The notes under the pieces are model-generated. The model worked only from the letters and a program-made list of their open reading frames with translations, had not been told where the DNA came from and did no database searches. A stretch of 64,000 bases of DNA from JBNKLG01 sp050292235 (GTDB taxonomy: Bacteria > Pseudomonadota > Gammaproteobacteria > Chromatiales > Chromatiaceae), in contig JBNKLG010000002.1 of the NCBI GenBank assembly GCA_050292235.1, forward strand, positions 1 through 64,000, read 5' to 3'. Positions 53,180 through 62,950 of this stretch are shown piece by piece (position 1 is the first letter of the stretch; the number at the start of each line of letters is the position of its first letter). The translations under genes were made by a program, and so were the position numbers.

Positions 53180-54358
53180 TCAGATGGGTGCCAGCGTCCA
53201 GCTGCCACCCTGGCGAGTCAGCTGTTGATCACAGCCCATCTCAGCCGCCCCACCCTCTTGTTTGGGCAGGGCTTGAATCACGATCTGCCCCTCGTCCCGG
53301 AGGCAGGCGATTTTTTGTCGCAGGGAGGGGTCTTCTGAGGCCGGGGCGAAAATCCGGCTGATTTTGCTCGCCACAGGTCGCTGACTCAGGCGAATGAGGT
53401 TGAGTATATCAGCGCTAAAGCCCGTGGCAGGACGCGCCCGGCCAAAGCTCTCGCCCACATGGTCATAGCGACCACCCCGCGCCACCTCGTGTCCCAGACT
53501 GGGCACAAAGGCAGCAAAGACAATACCCGTCTGATAGTTGTAGGCACGCAACTCTGCCAGATCATAATGCACCGGCACCCGAGGCAGGCGCTCCTGAATC
53601 TGGCTGGCCATCGCCTGCAAGTAAGCCAGGGATTGGCGGACATCGTCCGTCGCTGCCGCCAGAGCGGTTTCTGCCCGACTCAGGGCATCTGGCCCATTGA
53701 GTTCGGCCAGGCTCAAAAACATTTCGGCCACGGAATCAGCCAACTCAAATTGGTGCACCAAATCACCAACTTCCGGCATCGATTTCCGCTGCAGAGCATC
53801 AAACAGCGCCATCTCCTGGCACTGATCCAATCCGGCCTGGACAGACAGACCACGGAAGATGCCCACATGTCCCAAATCCAGATGCAGGTGACGCAACCCG
53901 GCCAAATCCAGCATGGCCATCATCAGACAGAGGACTTCAAGATCACTCTCGACCCCGTGGTGACCAAAGAGCTCAGCGCCGATCTGCAACGGCGTCCGCG
54001 ACCGGCCCAGCCCTTCGGGCCGGGTTTTGAGCACCGTACCCAGATAGCAGAGACGCGTGGGCGAAGAACGTCGTAGCTGATGGGCATCGATACGCGCCAC
54101 CTGAGGGGTAATATCGGCCCGCACGCCCATCATGCGGCCCGTCAGTTGATCGGTGATTTTAAAGGTACGCAGATCCAGATCCTTGCCGGTTCCAGTCAAC
54201 AAGGAATCCAGATACTCGGCAAAGGGTGGGAAAACCAGCTCATAACCCCAACGGCGAAACAGGTCCAGCAAATCGCGGCGCAACTGCTCCAGACGATCGG
54301 CTTGGGGCGGCAGCACCTCTTCGATACCTTCGGGTAACAACCAGCGGTTATTATGCAT
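53180..54358 (-). CDS. hisZ: ATP phosphoribosyltransferase regulatory subunit HisZ
   Basis: A 392-residue HisRS-like paralog. Motif 2-type elements (FRRWGYELVFPPFAEYLDSL) and the class II core are visible, but histidyl-AMP formation is not expected. HisZ is needed for activity of short-form HisG in the first step of histidine synthesis. I chose the ATG at 54358 because it gives the family's normal length and opening (RWLLPEGIEEVLPPQA); the longer frame to 54457 overlaps the upstream DUF2065 gene. Confidence 0.9.
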   Translation of the reverse strand: MHNNRWLLPEGIEEVLPPQADRLEQLRRDLLDLFRRWGYELVFPPFAEYLDSLLTGTGKDLDLRTFKITDQLTGRMMGVRADITPQVARIDAHQLRRSSPTRLCYLGTVLKTRPEGLGRSRTPLQIGAELFGHHGVESDLEVLCLMMAMLDLAGLRHLHLDLGHVGIFRGLSVQAGLDQCQEMALFDALQRKSMPEVGDLVHQFELADSVAEMFLSLAELNGPDALSRAETALAAATDDVRQSLAYLQAMASQIQERLPRVPVHYDLAELRAYNYQTGIVFAAFVPSLGHEVARGGRYDHVGESFGRARPATGFSADILNLIRLSQRPVASKISRIFAPASEDPSLRQKIACLRDEGQIVIQALPKQEGGAAEMGCDQQLTRQGGSWTLAPI

Positions 54359-54372
54359 GAAAGGAGGCCTCT

Positions 54373-54558
54373 CTAGTGAACCCAGTAGAGCATGATCAGG
54401 CCGGATAGCATGCTGGCGAGTCCCAGCAAACGCAATGATCTGTCCCGAAACTGACACAGCATAAGCAGCGTCTCACGCATCCGGGCCGGGCTGAGGAAGG
54501 GCATCATACCTTCGATGATCATCACCAAAGCCAACGCAACCAGCAGATCATTCCACAT
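54373..54558 (-). CDS. DUF2065 (YjeT-like) membrane protein
   Basis: A 61-residue protein with two membrane helices (LLVALALVMIIEGMMPFL and RLLGLASMLSGLIMLYWV) and the LSPARMRE segment between them, typical of the DUF2065 family. It is always found between hflC and purA or hisZ in gammaproteobacteria, as here. The function is unknown. Confidence 0.88.
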   Translation of the reverse strand: MWNDLLVALALVMIIEGMMPFLSPARMRETLLMLCQFRDRSLRLLGLASMLSGLIMLYWVH

Positions 54559-54579
54559 CTGAGCGGATCAAGAATGGCC

Positions 54580-55449
54580 TCAGCGGCCCTGCTTGTCTTT
54601 GAGATAGCGGAAGAAATCCGAATTCGGATCCAGCACCATCAGGTTACCACCACCAGAGAAGGACTTCTGATAAGCCTCCAGGCTACGGGAGAAGGCGTAG
54701 AAATCCGGATCCTTGCTAAAGGCCTTGGCGTAGATCTCAGCAGCCTTGGAATCCCCCTCACCACGAAGGCGCTCGCCATCACGATAGGCCTCAGCCTTAA
54801 TCACCACCTCCTGACGATCGGCATCGGCACGGATCTTTTCCGCCGCCTCAGCACCCTGGGCGCGCAGATTGCGGGCCACCCGTTCACGCTCGGCACGCAT
54901 ACGGTTGTAGACCGATTCGCTGACCTCAGGTGGCAGATCGATTTTCTTCACCCGCACATCCACCACTTCGACACCGATTTCAGAGGCCTTTTCGTTGGCA
55001 TCCTTGCGCAGCAACTCCATAATCTGCACACGATCGCCGGCAATGACCTCCTGCACGGAACGCTTACCAAACTCATCGCGCAGACTGGTATTGATACGAT
55101 CAGACAACAGGGTCGAGGTCACAAAGAGATCACCACCGGTAGAACGGTAGTATTTAGCCCCATCACGGATGCGAAACTTGACATAGGAATCGACAATCAC
55201 ATCCTTCTTCTCCAGCGTCAGGAAACGCTGAGGACGGGAATCGAGGGTCTGGATCCGGCGATCAAACTTTACAATGGAGTTCCAAAAGGGAACCCTGAAA
55301 TGGAGGCCGGGCCGATAATTATCTTCAACGATTTTCCCCACCTGTAACTTGAGGGCCATCTCCCACTGATAGACCACAAAGGTAAAACCATAGGCCACCA
55401 GACCGAACAGACCAACCAACAGAGGCAAAGCCGCTTTGAATTTACTCAT
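54580..55449 (-). CDS. hflC: FtsH-modulating protein HflC
   Basis: A 289-residue SPFH/band-7 protein with an N-terminal membrane helix (PLLVGLFGLVAYGFTFVVY) and a long coiled-coil region in the second half (residues about 190-250). With HflK it forms a membrane cage around the FtsH protease and adjusts its activity. Its start overlaps the hflK stop by one base. Confidence 0.95.
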   Translation of the reverse strand: MSKFKAALPLLVGLFGLVAYGFTFVVYQWEMALKLQVGKIVEDNYRPGLHFRVPFWNSIVKFDRRIQTLDSRPQRFLTLEKKDVIVDSYVKFRIRDGAKYYRSTGGDLFVTSTLLSDRINTSLRDEFGKRSVQEVIAGDRVQIMELLRKDANEKASEIGVEVVDVRVKKIDLPPEVSESVYNRMRAERERVARNLRAQGAEAAEKIRADADRQEVVIKAEAYRDGERLRGEGDSKAAEIYAKAFSKDPDFYAFSRSLEAYQKSFSGGGNLMVLDPNSDFFRYLKDKQGR

Positions 55450-56588
55450 TATCTGGCCCTCCGCTCACGACCACGATTCACCTCTCTCCGCAGGGTCTCC
55501 TGAGTAGCCTGACGCACCTTGGGTATCACTTGGTTAACCACCGAGCCCTGGCTGGCCGGCATCCCAGAACCGATGAGGCGATCCAACGGCAGATAGGTGA
55601 GATTGTTACCACCCTTGGCATCCATCAACACCTTGCCAGTATTGGCCATGAAGCCTTCGATCGCCTCTAAATAGAGACGTTCACGGGTCACTTCCGGGGC
55701 CTTGAGATATTCATTCAGCACCGACTCAAAACGGGCCGCCTCACCCTCTGCCTCAGCAACGCGTCGATCCCGATAGGCTTGGGCGACGGCAATCTGACGG
55801 GCCGCAGCACCACGGGCCTTGGGCACCACCTCGTTACGATAGGCCTCGGCCTCGTTTTCCAGCCGCTCCTTATCCTCACGTGCCTTGATGGCGTCATCAA
55901 AGGCCGCTTTCACCTCTTCCGGTGGCTTGGCGGGCTGCATATTGACACTGGTGACGATGAGGCCGGTATGGTAATCACTGAGCAGCTGCTGGATACCCCC
56001 GCGAATCTTATCCGCGACATCACCACGCCCCTCGGTGAGGATGTAATCCAGCTTGTTCTTGCCGATCACTTCACGCACCGCCGTCTCGGTGGCATCCTGC
56101 AGAGTCTTGTCCGGGGTGCTGTCCTGGAACAGAAAATCCTTCGGATCTTTGATGCGCGATTGTACGGTCAACTCCACATCGATGATGTTCTCATCGGTGG
56201 TCAGCATCTGCGCCTTATGGCGATGGGAGCGAATCTGATCGACATTAACTTTTTTTACCTCATCGACTGGCCAGGGAACCCGCCAATTGAGGCCCGGCTC
56301 AGTCACCTTGCTAAAAGCACCAAGTCGCAATACCACACCTCGTTCAGCTGGCTGAACCGTATAAAAACCACTGACCAACCAAAGCCCCAACGCCACAATC
56401 GCCAACAGCGTCCAAACGGTACCACTCACCTCTGGCCCACCGCCAGAGTCGCCGCTGTCGCCACCCTTGCCACCGAAAAGGCCACCCAGCTTTTTCTGCA
56501 GATCCTTGACCACATCATCCAGGTCAGGCGGGCCATCACCACGATTGCCCCAAGGATCTTTATCTTTACCCGGTTCATTCCAGGCCAT
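55449..56588 (-). CDS. hflK: FtsH-modulating protein HflK
   Basis: A 379-residue SPFH protein with a Gly/Asp-rich cytoplasmic N terminus (about residues 1-50), a membrane helix near 55-75 and the SPFH domain. It pairs with HflC. The start is supported by the family-typical MAWNEPG opening. No hfq or hflX lies upstream; a gene-poor stretch follows instead. Confidence 0.95.
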   Translation of the reverse strand: MAWNEPGKDKDPWGNRGDGPPDLDDVVKDLQKKLGGLFGGKGGDSGDSGGGPEVSGTVWTLLAIVALGLWLVSGFYTVQPAERGVVLRLGAFSKVTEPGLNWRVPWPVDEVKKVNVDQIRSHRHKAQMLTTDENIIDVELTVQSRIKDPKDFLFQDSTPDKTLQDATETAVREVIGKNKLDYILTEGRGDVADKIRGGIQQLLSDYHTGLIVTSVNMQPAKPPEEVKAAFDDAIKAREDKERLENEAEAYRNEVVPKARGAAARQIAVAQAYRDRRVAEAEGEAARFESVLNEYLKAPEVTRERLYLEAIEGFMANTGKVLMDAKGGNNLTYLPLDRLIGSGMPASQGSVVNQVIPKVRQATQETLRREVNRGRERRAR

Positions 56589-56939
56589 AATTCAACTCCA
56601 ACAATATCTGAACGGCAATACCAACGGGCATCACCACCCGTACCATCTCAAGAATTGCGCATTCTAACGGCTCTGCACAATAAAGGCGACCCACAAGGAA
56701 GTGGGATGTGCTGGAAACGCACGACTGCATGGATGCCGGAGGTAGAGCAACGCAGGAGCAGTTGCCGAGGATACACGCAGGGACGTAGGAAGTGATGCCA
56801 AAGTGCAGGGAGTCAGGCATAACACCATGACCAAAGAGTTACAGATCGATATGGACAAGTGAATCGAGACTACAAAATGGGCAAATCTATCGGAGCAACT
56901 GTTGTTGCAGCATCAAACCGGTGAAACAAATATAACTGC
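56589..56939. other. Intergenic stretch with imperfect palindromic sequence
   Basis: No gene supported. Between about 56725 and 56820 the two ends are imperfectly complementary (GACTGCATGGATGCC against the reverse complement of the TGATGCC...TGCAGGGAGTC side). The stretch between the arms is GC-rich. It may be an intergenic repeat unit; only one copy is visible. Confidence 0.3.
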
Positions 56940-58688
56940 CTATCCACCAATACTGGCATAGGAATCCATTGGTTTCTCACACCAACCTGCCCATCCACCT
57001 CCTTGTTGAATAAAAGCTGAGATTTCATCAGCCGACATGGGTTTGGCCAGGAGATAACCTTGCATCTCATCGCAGCCATACCCCAGGAGAAAGTCTAGCT
57101 GGGCATAATTCTCCACGCCCTCGGCAATCACCTTCAGCCCCAAGCTGTGCGACATAGCAATAATGGTCTTCGCGATGGCCTCATCACTGCGTCGGCCCGG
57201 AATATCAACCAGAAAAGAGCGATCAATCTTCAGGTAATCCAGCGGAAAACGCTTCAGATAGGCCAATGAGGAGTAACCGGTACCAAAATCATCAATGGCC
57301 AACCCTACCCCCAACTCCTTAAAGGCATAAAGAATATCCAGCATCCTTTTGGTGTTACTCATCAACATGCTTTCCGTCAGCTCCAGCTCCAACAATTTGG
57401 CTGGCAGCCCTGTTCGTGACAAGGCCTGATCCACCACCTTGACCACATCCTCATCAAAGAATTGGCGCCCGGATAGGTTGACGGCGACCTTCAGATCCCT
57501 ACCAAATTGCCGATGCCACTTCACACCCTGTTCACAGGCCTGATTCAACACCCATTCGCCAATTGGCACGATGTGCCCGCGCTGTTCGGCAACAGGAATA
57601 AACTCACCTGGTGGAACTGTCCCCAACTCCCCGGAATGCCATCTGATCAGTGCCTCCGCCCCGGAAATGCTACCGTCGGCCAACCTGGCCTGTGGCTGAT
57701 AATGGAGCTCGAACTCCCCCTCATCCAGGGCACGATGCAGACAGTTACCAATCTGAATGCGGCGGCGTATCACCCGATTCATATCTGAGGTAAAAAACTT
57801 GATACTGCCATCGCCCTCCTGTTTGGCGCAGCGCAAGGCAACAGCTGCTCCGTGCAACATGGCATCAGCATCATCACCATCCGATGGATAAAGGGAGATG
57901 CCGATACAGTTTGAAACGACAATTTCATGACCATCGAGAAAATAGGGATCGTCAAGCGCCAAAGCCAATTGCACGGCCAGTTGCTCAACCTTACCGACAT
58001 CAGCATACCCACCACTGACAACAGCAAATTCATTGCCACCTACCCGTCCGATGGCAATGGAATCATCCACCTCCCTCGCCAACCTGACTGCAGCACTTTT
58101 GAGCAACTCGTCTCCCACATCGTGACCAAAGGCGTCATTCACATCCTTAAAACCGCCAATGTCCACCAGGATCAGAGAGATCAATTGCCCCGATTCTTTT
58201 GTATTTTCAATCACCTCTTGTAATTGTTCTCGAACCTGCACACGATTAAGCAACGATGTGAGTGGATCGCGGGTCGACTGGAATTCCAGTTGGGCCTGAT
58301 ACTGTTTAAACTCGGTAACATCTTGCAATATCACAAAGGCTTTTCGCAGCCCACTCACAGGGCACGGAAATATTCGTGCATTGCACAGCACATGTACTCT
58401 TCGCCCCAAATATCCCACGGCAATCAATACCGTGTTCGAATCCACTGCTGCCAAAAAGAGGCTCCTCACGTAGTGCTCTGCCTCATCACCCCGCAGAAAA
58501 TGGTGAGAGAATAGCGAATCAACAAGCTGGCCTCTTGGGCTACCAATCAGCTCTTCTACAGAGGAGTTGGCATCCGTAATAACACCATCTTCACCAACAA
58601 TCAGTACCGCGCCGGGGTTGGCATCAAGCAGCTCATCGGGAAAGCTTTTCGCCACACTGCCCATTCCACCAGTATCAATCTGTTTCAT
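56940..58688 (-). CDS. PAS-GGDEF-EAL protein, probable c-di-GMP phosphodiesterase
   Basis: A 582-residue protein with a PAS domain (about residues 18-130), a GGDEF domain whose signature is GGNEF (around 217), and an EAL domain with the EAL motif near 346 (SGAEALIRW) and DDFGTGYSSL with all metal ligands. The altered GGDEF residue suggests no cyclase activity, perhaps GTP sensing, whereas the EAL domain looks active. It should hydrolyse c-di-GMP under PAS control and thereby favour motility. It lies downstream of the decayed chemotaxis genes. Confidence 0.88.
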   Translation of the reverse strand: MKQIDTGGMGSVAKSFPDELLDANPGAVLIVGEDGVITDANSSVEELIGSPRGQLVDSLFSHHFLRGDEAEHYVRSLFLAAVDSNTVLIAVGYLGRRVHVLCNARIFPCPVSGLRKAFVILQDVTEFKQYQAQLEFQSTRDPLTSLLNRVQVREQLQEVIENTKESGQLISLILVDIGGFKDVNDAFGHDVGDELLKSAAVRLAREVDDSIAIGRVGGNEFAVVSGGYADVGKVEQLAVQLALALDDPYFLDGHEIVVSNCIGISLYPSDGDDADAMLHGAAVALRCAKQEGDGSIKFFTSDMNRVIRRRIQIGNCLHRALDEGEFELHYQPQARLADGSISGAEALIRWHSGELGTVPPGEFIPVAEQRGHIVPIGEWVLNQACEQGVKWHRQFGRDLKVAVNLSGRQFFDEDVVKVVDQALSRTGLPAKLLELELTESMLMSNTKRMLDILYAFKELGVGLAIDDFGTGYSSLAYLKRFPLDYLKIDRSFLVDIPGRRSDEAIAKTIIAMSHSLGLKVIAEGVENYAQLDFLLGYGCDEMQGYLLAKPMSADEISAFIQQGGGWAGWCEKPMDSYASIGG

Positions 58689-58720
58689 GCTTACTCACCA
58701 CTTGGCACTTCGTCAGAGAC

Positions 58721-58939
58721 TCAGTGGATTCTGACCTTAACAATGGTTGCCGCAATCCCGCCAGGGGGAATGCTCTGTTCAACAGCACCCAGCTTTAGCG
58801 CCCCCTTGGACATGCCATAGACCACACAACGCTCCTCATCCTGCGCAACGGTACAGGCACCAGCATGACGCATCGCCATAACGACCATCCAATTGCGATC
58901 CGACAACTTCACGACCTCGACGGGCGACATAAAAGACAC
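58721..58939 (-). pseudogene. cheB: cheB fragment (C-terminal end)
   Basis: A 72-residue frame reads MAMRHAGACTVAQDEERC and then VVYGMSKGALKLGAVEQ. These match the end of the CheB methylesterase catalytic domain (family pattern RxAGGxTIAQDExSCVVYGMPKEA), from the catalytic-region Asp side to the C terminus. The receiver domain, the catalytic Ser and His, and most of the fold are absent, so the fragment cannot be active. It adjoins a cheD fragment, consistent with a deletion in a cheR-cheD-cheB operon. Confidence 0.8.
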
Positions 58940-59025
58940 ATGCCACCGATACGCGTATTCTGATCACCAACATGCAGTTCACCGGGCTGCAGATAGATAT
59001 CTTGTACGTAACTTGATCGATTCAT
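58920..59025 (-). pseudogene. cheD: cheD fragment
   Basis: From an ATG at 59025 the frame reads YVQDIYLQPGELHVGDQNT, the start of CheD, and continues directly with RIGGMC, which belongs later in CheD (family RIGGMCHFMLPSR). Some 20 codons including the catalytic Cys loop (LLGSCV) are missing, apparently deleted between two similar RI sequences; a frameshift and stop follow. CheD deamidates receptor glutamines. Confidence 0.72.
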
Positions 59026-59224
59026 CGTGTCGTGTCATTTGATGGATAACAGGCCCATTTATGCCTAGCGATAGCATGACCAATAATAAGGTTTTAGGAC
59101 TAGAGGACGATTCTGGTCTTTGGGTAGGACTAACGGTAATAACACAATCATTCCTGTAGGAAATGCCTGAATATCCCGTTCAACTTTTGAGAGTACCTGT
59201 CAGCAAGGAAAAGGCGCTAAGGAA

Positions 59225-59553
59225 TGGACTCAACGATATTGGTAGATAGAAGCCTGAATTCGACCTGGACGCACAGCCTCTTGTTCACCACAAAGGCCCG
59301 CTATCCCCTTAAGGCAGTATCGTTTCAGGTAGGTATGAGAAATATCTTTAGGTTCTGCTCATCGGGTACATACCGGTACGCGCTTGTTTGCTGATATCGG
59401 AACTGGCGATCTCCCAGAATGCATCACCCAGAATATCTGGCCAACAGCATGTTGCTACTCAACGCTGTCCTCCTCCCAATTGAAAAATGGAAGTAACTGT
59501 GAAAATCCTCAATTTGCTGGAGACATGCTGATCCCGGCAATACGAAAAATCAT
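59225..59553 (-). pseudogene. cheR: cheR remnants
   Basis: Three scraps of the CheR methyltransferase appear in order on the minus strand. At 59553-59509, MIFRIAGISMSPAN then a stop matches the CheR N-terminal pattern (IYRRAGISMTPAK). At about 59452-59348, FWEIASSDISKQARTGMYPM matches WEIxATDIST...ARxGxYPxER of the SAM-binding region. Near 59270-59230 a VQVEFRLLSTNIV stretch may match the strand before the NLL motif. Stops and frameshifts separate them. Confidence 0.65.
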
Positions 59554-59607
59554 CTCCTGAAACAAGGAAAATTTTTTGTCAGACAACAGGCCGGCTGACT
59601 TTGTCAT

Positions 59608-61533
59608 TTATTTCACCTTGAAATGACCAACCAGCGCCTGCAATTCCGTTGCGAGCTTGCTCAACGCCTCGCTTGCTCCTGCCGTCTGTTGTGCGCCGAG
59701 GGCGGTAATGTCCGCCGACTCGCTGATACGCGAGATATTGCCATTGATCTCATCGGCCACCGCGCTCTGTTCTTCCGCAGCAGTGGCGATGTGCATATTC
59801 ATATCGCTGATAGTGGCAACCGAAGCGGTAATGGTTTCCAGAGAGGCTCCCGCTTTGGTAGCCTGTTCGACACCGGCCTGTGCCCGTGACTGCCCGGACT
59901 CCATAACATCAACAGCCTCCTTGGCACCGATTTGCAAACGCTCAATCATCACCTGAATATCCTGGGTTGCCGTCTGGGTACGTTGGGCCAATGTCCGGAC
60001 CTCATCAGCAACGACAGCAAAGCCACGCCCCTGGTCACCGGCACGGGCCGCCTCGATGGCGGCGTTCAATGCCAGCAGGTTCGTCTGTTCGGCGATGCCG
60101 CGAATGACATCAAGCACCGAACCGATCTCCTCACTCTCCTTTTCCAGATGGTGGATAACCCCAGATGCCCTCTCCACCTCAGAGGCGAGGCCATCCATGG
60201 CACGCAGGGTCTCCTGCATAACCGCTTTTCCATCGCGTGCCTCTTCATCGGCCTGCCGGGCCGAATCCGCTGCCGATGAGGCGTGATTGGCCACCTCTTG
60301 AACCGTGGCCGTCATCTCATTCATTGCAGTGGCAACTTGATCTGTTTCGGATTGTTGTTGCACAACCCCTTTGCTGGTCTCCGCCGTAATGGACGACAGC
60401 TCCTCGGCAGAGGAGCCCAATTGTTCCACAGAACAGGTTATCTGCAATACCATCTCCTGAACTTTGGCTGCGAACTGGTTGAAGGCTGCCGACAGGTCGG
60501 CAATTTCATTACGACCATGCGCACTCAGTCGCTTGGTCAGATCGCCCTCGCCAAGAGCAATATCATTCATGGCATCCACCGCCTGCCTCATTGGCCTGCT
60601 GATACCACGGCCAATGAGCAAAGCAATCACAAAGCCGACCAACAACGCTACGCCAGTGATCAACAGTGTGATGTTGCGGGCCTCTTCAATAGAGGTAACA
60701 TAGCCCGAGCGATCTACCACAATCTCCATGACACCGACAGCATGGCCACTAAAGTCATGGACCGATTTTGCATAGATGGCAAATTGTCCGGACTGGTTAC
60801 TGACCCGGCTAACCACACCCTCTCCATCCAGGGCAGATTTCAACGAGGCTTCATCCGAAAGAGAACCATCTTTCAGTGTGCTGGCAAAAGTCTTAAAACC
60901 AGAATCAGATGGCAGATAGATACCGATATCAACGCCATATTCCTTTTTAAAATGATCAAAAAAAGGCTGACCAAAGGACATGCCAAACTCTACTGAGCCC
61001 ACATGTTTCCCCTGATAGCTGACCGGTGAGATACCACGAATCCCCAGGCCAGCAACCCCTCGCTCCAGTCCCTGTATGGGCTGCTGTTTGCTATTGGTTT
61101 CGATAACCGTGCTACGAAATGGGCTCAGGTCATCCCCAAATTTTTCGGGTTTATGCAGGCGTAAAAATGAGGTGGCCGGCGGAAGATGGTACTGAAACTG
61201 GCGAACGGCATAGCGCTCTTTCATATAGGAAAAGGCGGGAACCAGCTGTTCGGTAAGCAAGGCACGATTCTTCTCGAAAAAACCTTTTTGCAAAGCCTCG
61301 ATGTGGGCAACCAGTCCACTCAAGGCCTCACCAGTGCGCGCCTCTGAAGTGATTTCCGCCTCTGCACAGATTGCCAGCTGATGGAGTTCTCGTACCTCAG
61401 CAGCCTGAATCACTGCAGTAAGTTTATTGATAACAACCGGAACGATCATCGCACCAGTCAGCAATAGAACAATACCGAATCCGAGCAGGATCCGTCTGCC
61501 AATCGACAGATTATTCAGCAGGTTACCCAACAT
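59608..61533 (-). CDS. Methyl-accepting chemotaxis protein with dCache_3-type sensor
   Basis: A 641-residue receptor. TM1 is at about residues 12-33, a periplasmic sensor at 34-275, TM2 at about 290-312, then HAMP and a cytoplasmic signalling domain with the hairpin tip [18 protein letters not shown] and the kinase-contact segment [15 protein letters not shown]. The sensor contains [16 protein letters not shown] and GIRGISPV, the pattern of Cache_3-Cache_2 (dCache_3) domains that bind small carboxylates. It is intact although the surrounding che operon is broken, so it probably signals through kinases encoded elsewhere. Confidence 0.92.
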   Translation of the reverse strand: MLGNLLNNLSIGRRILLGFGIVLLLTGAMIVPVVINKLTAVIQAAEVRELHQLAICAEAEITSEARTGEALSGLVAHIEALQKGFFEKNRALLTEQLVPAFSYMKERYAVRQFQYHLPPATSFLRLHKPEKFGDDLSPFRSTVIETNSKQQPIQGLERGVAGLGIRGISPVSYQGKHVGSVEFGMSFGQPFFDHFKKEYGVDIGIYLPSDSGFKTFASTLKDGSLSDEASLKSALDGEGVVSRVSNQSGQFAIYAKSVHDFSGHAVGVMEIVVDRSGYVTSIEEARNITLLITGVALLVGFVIALLIGRGISRPMRQAVDAMNDIALGEGDLTKRLSAHGRNEIADLSAAFNQFAAKVQEMVLQITCSVEQLGSSAEELSSITAETSKGVVQQQSETDQVATAMNEMTATVQEVANHASSAADSARQADEEARDGKAVMQETLRAMDGLASEVERASGVIHHLEKESEEIGSVLDVIRGIAEQTNLLALNAAIEAARAGDQGRGFAVVADEVRTLAQRTQTATQDIQVMIERLQIGAKEAVDVMESGQSRAQAGVEQATKAGASLETITASVATISDMNMHIATAAEEQSAVADEINGNISRISESADITALGAQQTAGASEALSKLATELQALVGHFKVK

Positions 61534-61564
61534 AATTTCCTCTATGCACCTTTAAATTATTGGT

Positions 61565-61765
61565 TTACTTGGAGCCCATATACGGATTGTGCTCTTTGAT
61601 CTTCTGCTGTTTTTCCAGAGCAGCATCGAGCACCGCCTTTTGCACCATCTGTTCGCCGACCAACATCTCACCAACCCGTATCTCTTCTTCCGGCAATTCT
61701 TGGATCAGATCAATATAGAGCTGGATGTGAGGGATGCGGAATGCTGATCTGGCAATTGTCACCAA
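61565..61765 (-). pseudogene. cheA: Probable cheA linker fragment
   Basis: A 66-residue frame ends with EEEIRVGEMLVGEQMVQKAV then LDAALEKQ. This resembles the (LGEILVxxGxVxxxxVxxALxxQ) repeats before the dimerisation domain of proteobacterial CheA kinases. The HPt, dimerisation, kinase and CheW-like domains are all absent, and the frame begins within the truncated STAS gene. It is most likely what remains of cheA after a large deletion, or else an unknown small gene. Confidence 0.5.
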
Positions 61766-61971
61766 CGAACGCCTGAGGTATCGAGTTCGCTAACCGCAGA
61801 AAGATCCACTTTCACTGCATTTGCCTCGGCCATGCCCTCATGCAGTTGCTGCCATGACGCCAGGGCGGTATAGATATTGAGCCCTCCCGCTACTGTCATA
61901 CAGCAGCTGTCACCACTGCGTTTCACGGTTATCCCCATATTGCCCTCCAACCCAACAGACTGGCGTATCAA
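61759..61971 (-). pseudogene. Truncated STAS-domain protein
   Basis: A 70-residue frame with the STAS fold start (GITVKRSGDSCCMTVAG) up to KVDLSAVSELDTSG, where the family continues for another 30-40 residues. It stops two residues later. STAS proteins of this type lie beside cheY and cheA in several gammaproteobacterial che operons. The truncation and the fusion to the cheA remnant suggest one deletion event. It overlaps cheY by four bases. Confidence 0.6.
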
Positions 61972-62339
61972 GCAGCGACCAGCTTTGACACGGCGCTCAA
62001 CATCTGGGTAGGTTGAAAGGGTTTGACGACCCAGGCCTTGGCGCCCGCCGCCTGTCCCTCCTGCTTCCTGGCGTCACCGGCCTCAGTGGTCAACATGATG
62101 ACTGGCGTGAACTTATAGGCTGACAACTGTTTGGCGGCCTTCACGAACGATATGCCATCCATGTTCGGCATATTGACGTCACTGATGATCAGATGGATCT
62201 TTGCGCCATTCAGTTTGGAGAGCGCATCCTTGCCATCACAGGCCTCGATCACATCGTAACCGGCTCCCTTGAGCGCGATACTCACCACCTGACGCAATGA
62301 CGCTGAGTCATCGACAACCATGATTGTTTTAGCCATCAT
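61968..62339 (-). CDS. CheY-like response regulator
   Basis: A 123-residue single receiver domain with the acidic pair in VVDDSAS, phosphoacceptor D54 in IISDVNMPNMDG, Thr in MLTTEA and Lys in VVKPFQP. All catalytic positions are intact. Position and length fit the cheY or pilH-like regulators heading this class of che operon. Whether it is still phosphorylated depends on a kinase outside this window. Confidence 0.9.
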   Translation of the reverse strand: MMAKTIMVVDDSASLRQVVSIALKGAGYDVIEACDGKDALSKLNGAKIHLIISDVNMPNMDGISFVKAAKQLSAYKFTPVIMLTTEAGDARKQEGQAAGAKAWVVKPFQPTQMLSAVSKLVAA

Positions 62340-62950
62340 CTTCCCCTACTAAGCAAGGTAGTCAACGAGGATACTTCATGCTTAGTACGGCCACGCAAGA
62401 CCTCTATAGTGTTGAGCCCAGATGGGTAAGACACCAGAACACCTTTACATTGGATAAAGACAGTACACCTCCCGGTTTCACAGACACCAGCATGGACCAT
62501 ACCCCTGGATTCCTGCTATTGGACGATCCTGAATATTTGGTCAGAAAAAGAGAAAAATGCTTACCACCACGGTCAGAAAATTCTGACTACCCAAATAACC
62601 GTCTGAAATCGCTCCGACACACAATGTCACCATAACCACCCTCTTAAACAGAGGCATGAAATAACAAAATAACAAGTCAATTCACACTCTTATGAAAAAC
62701 CCTTTCGCACCCCTGTCACCATATATTTGAAAATGAGTGATATCAAACAGGTGCGACGCCAAGGCATAAGATGAACAGCAACTCAGAATAATCCTAATCC
62801 AGCTCTCACTATCCTACCCAGTTATCAGAATCGTCCAATGGTATTGGCCAGGAAAAAATCACAATAATGAACCATCCAGAATTGAATACCTAACAACGCC
62901 CATAACCTCCTGGACAGCAACATGTTGTATCGCCAAACCCTATCTAGGAC
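62340..62950. other. Intergenic region
   Basis: No supported gene. A frame on the plus strand at 62378-62635 (85 codons) has a start near a weak ribosome site but a composition unlike real proteins. The stretch is AT-rich from 62640 onward and probably holds the divergent promoters of cheY and the PAS sensor gene. Confidence 0.45.

Noticed and set aside
62378..62635. 85-codon frame after cheY
   Set aside because: Composition unlike real protein and no recognisable pattern.
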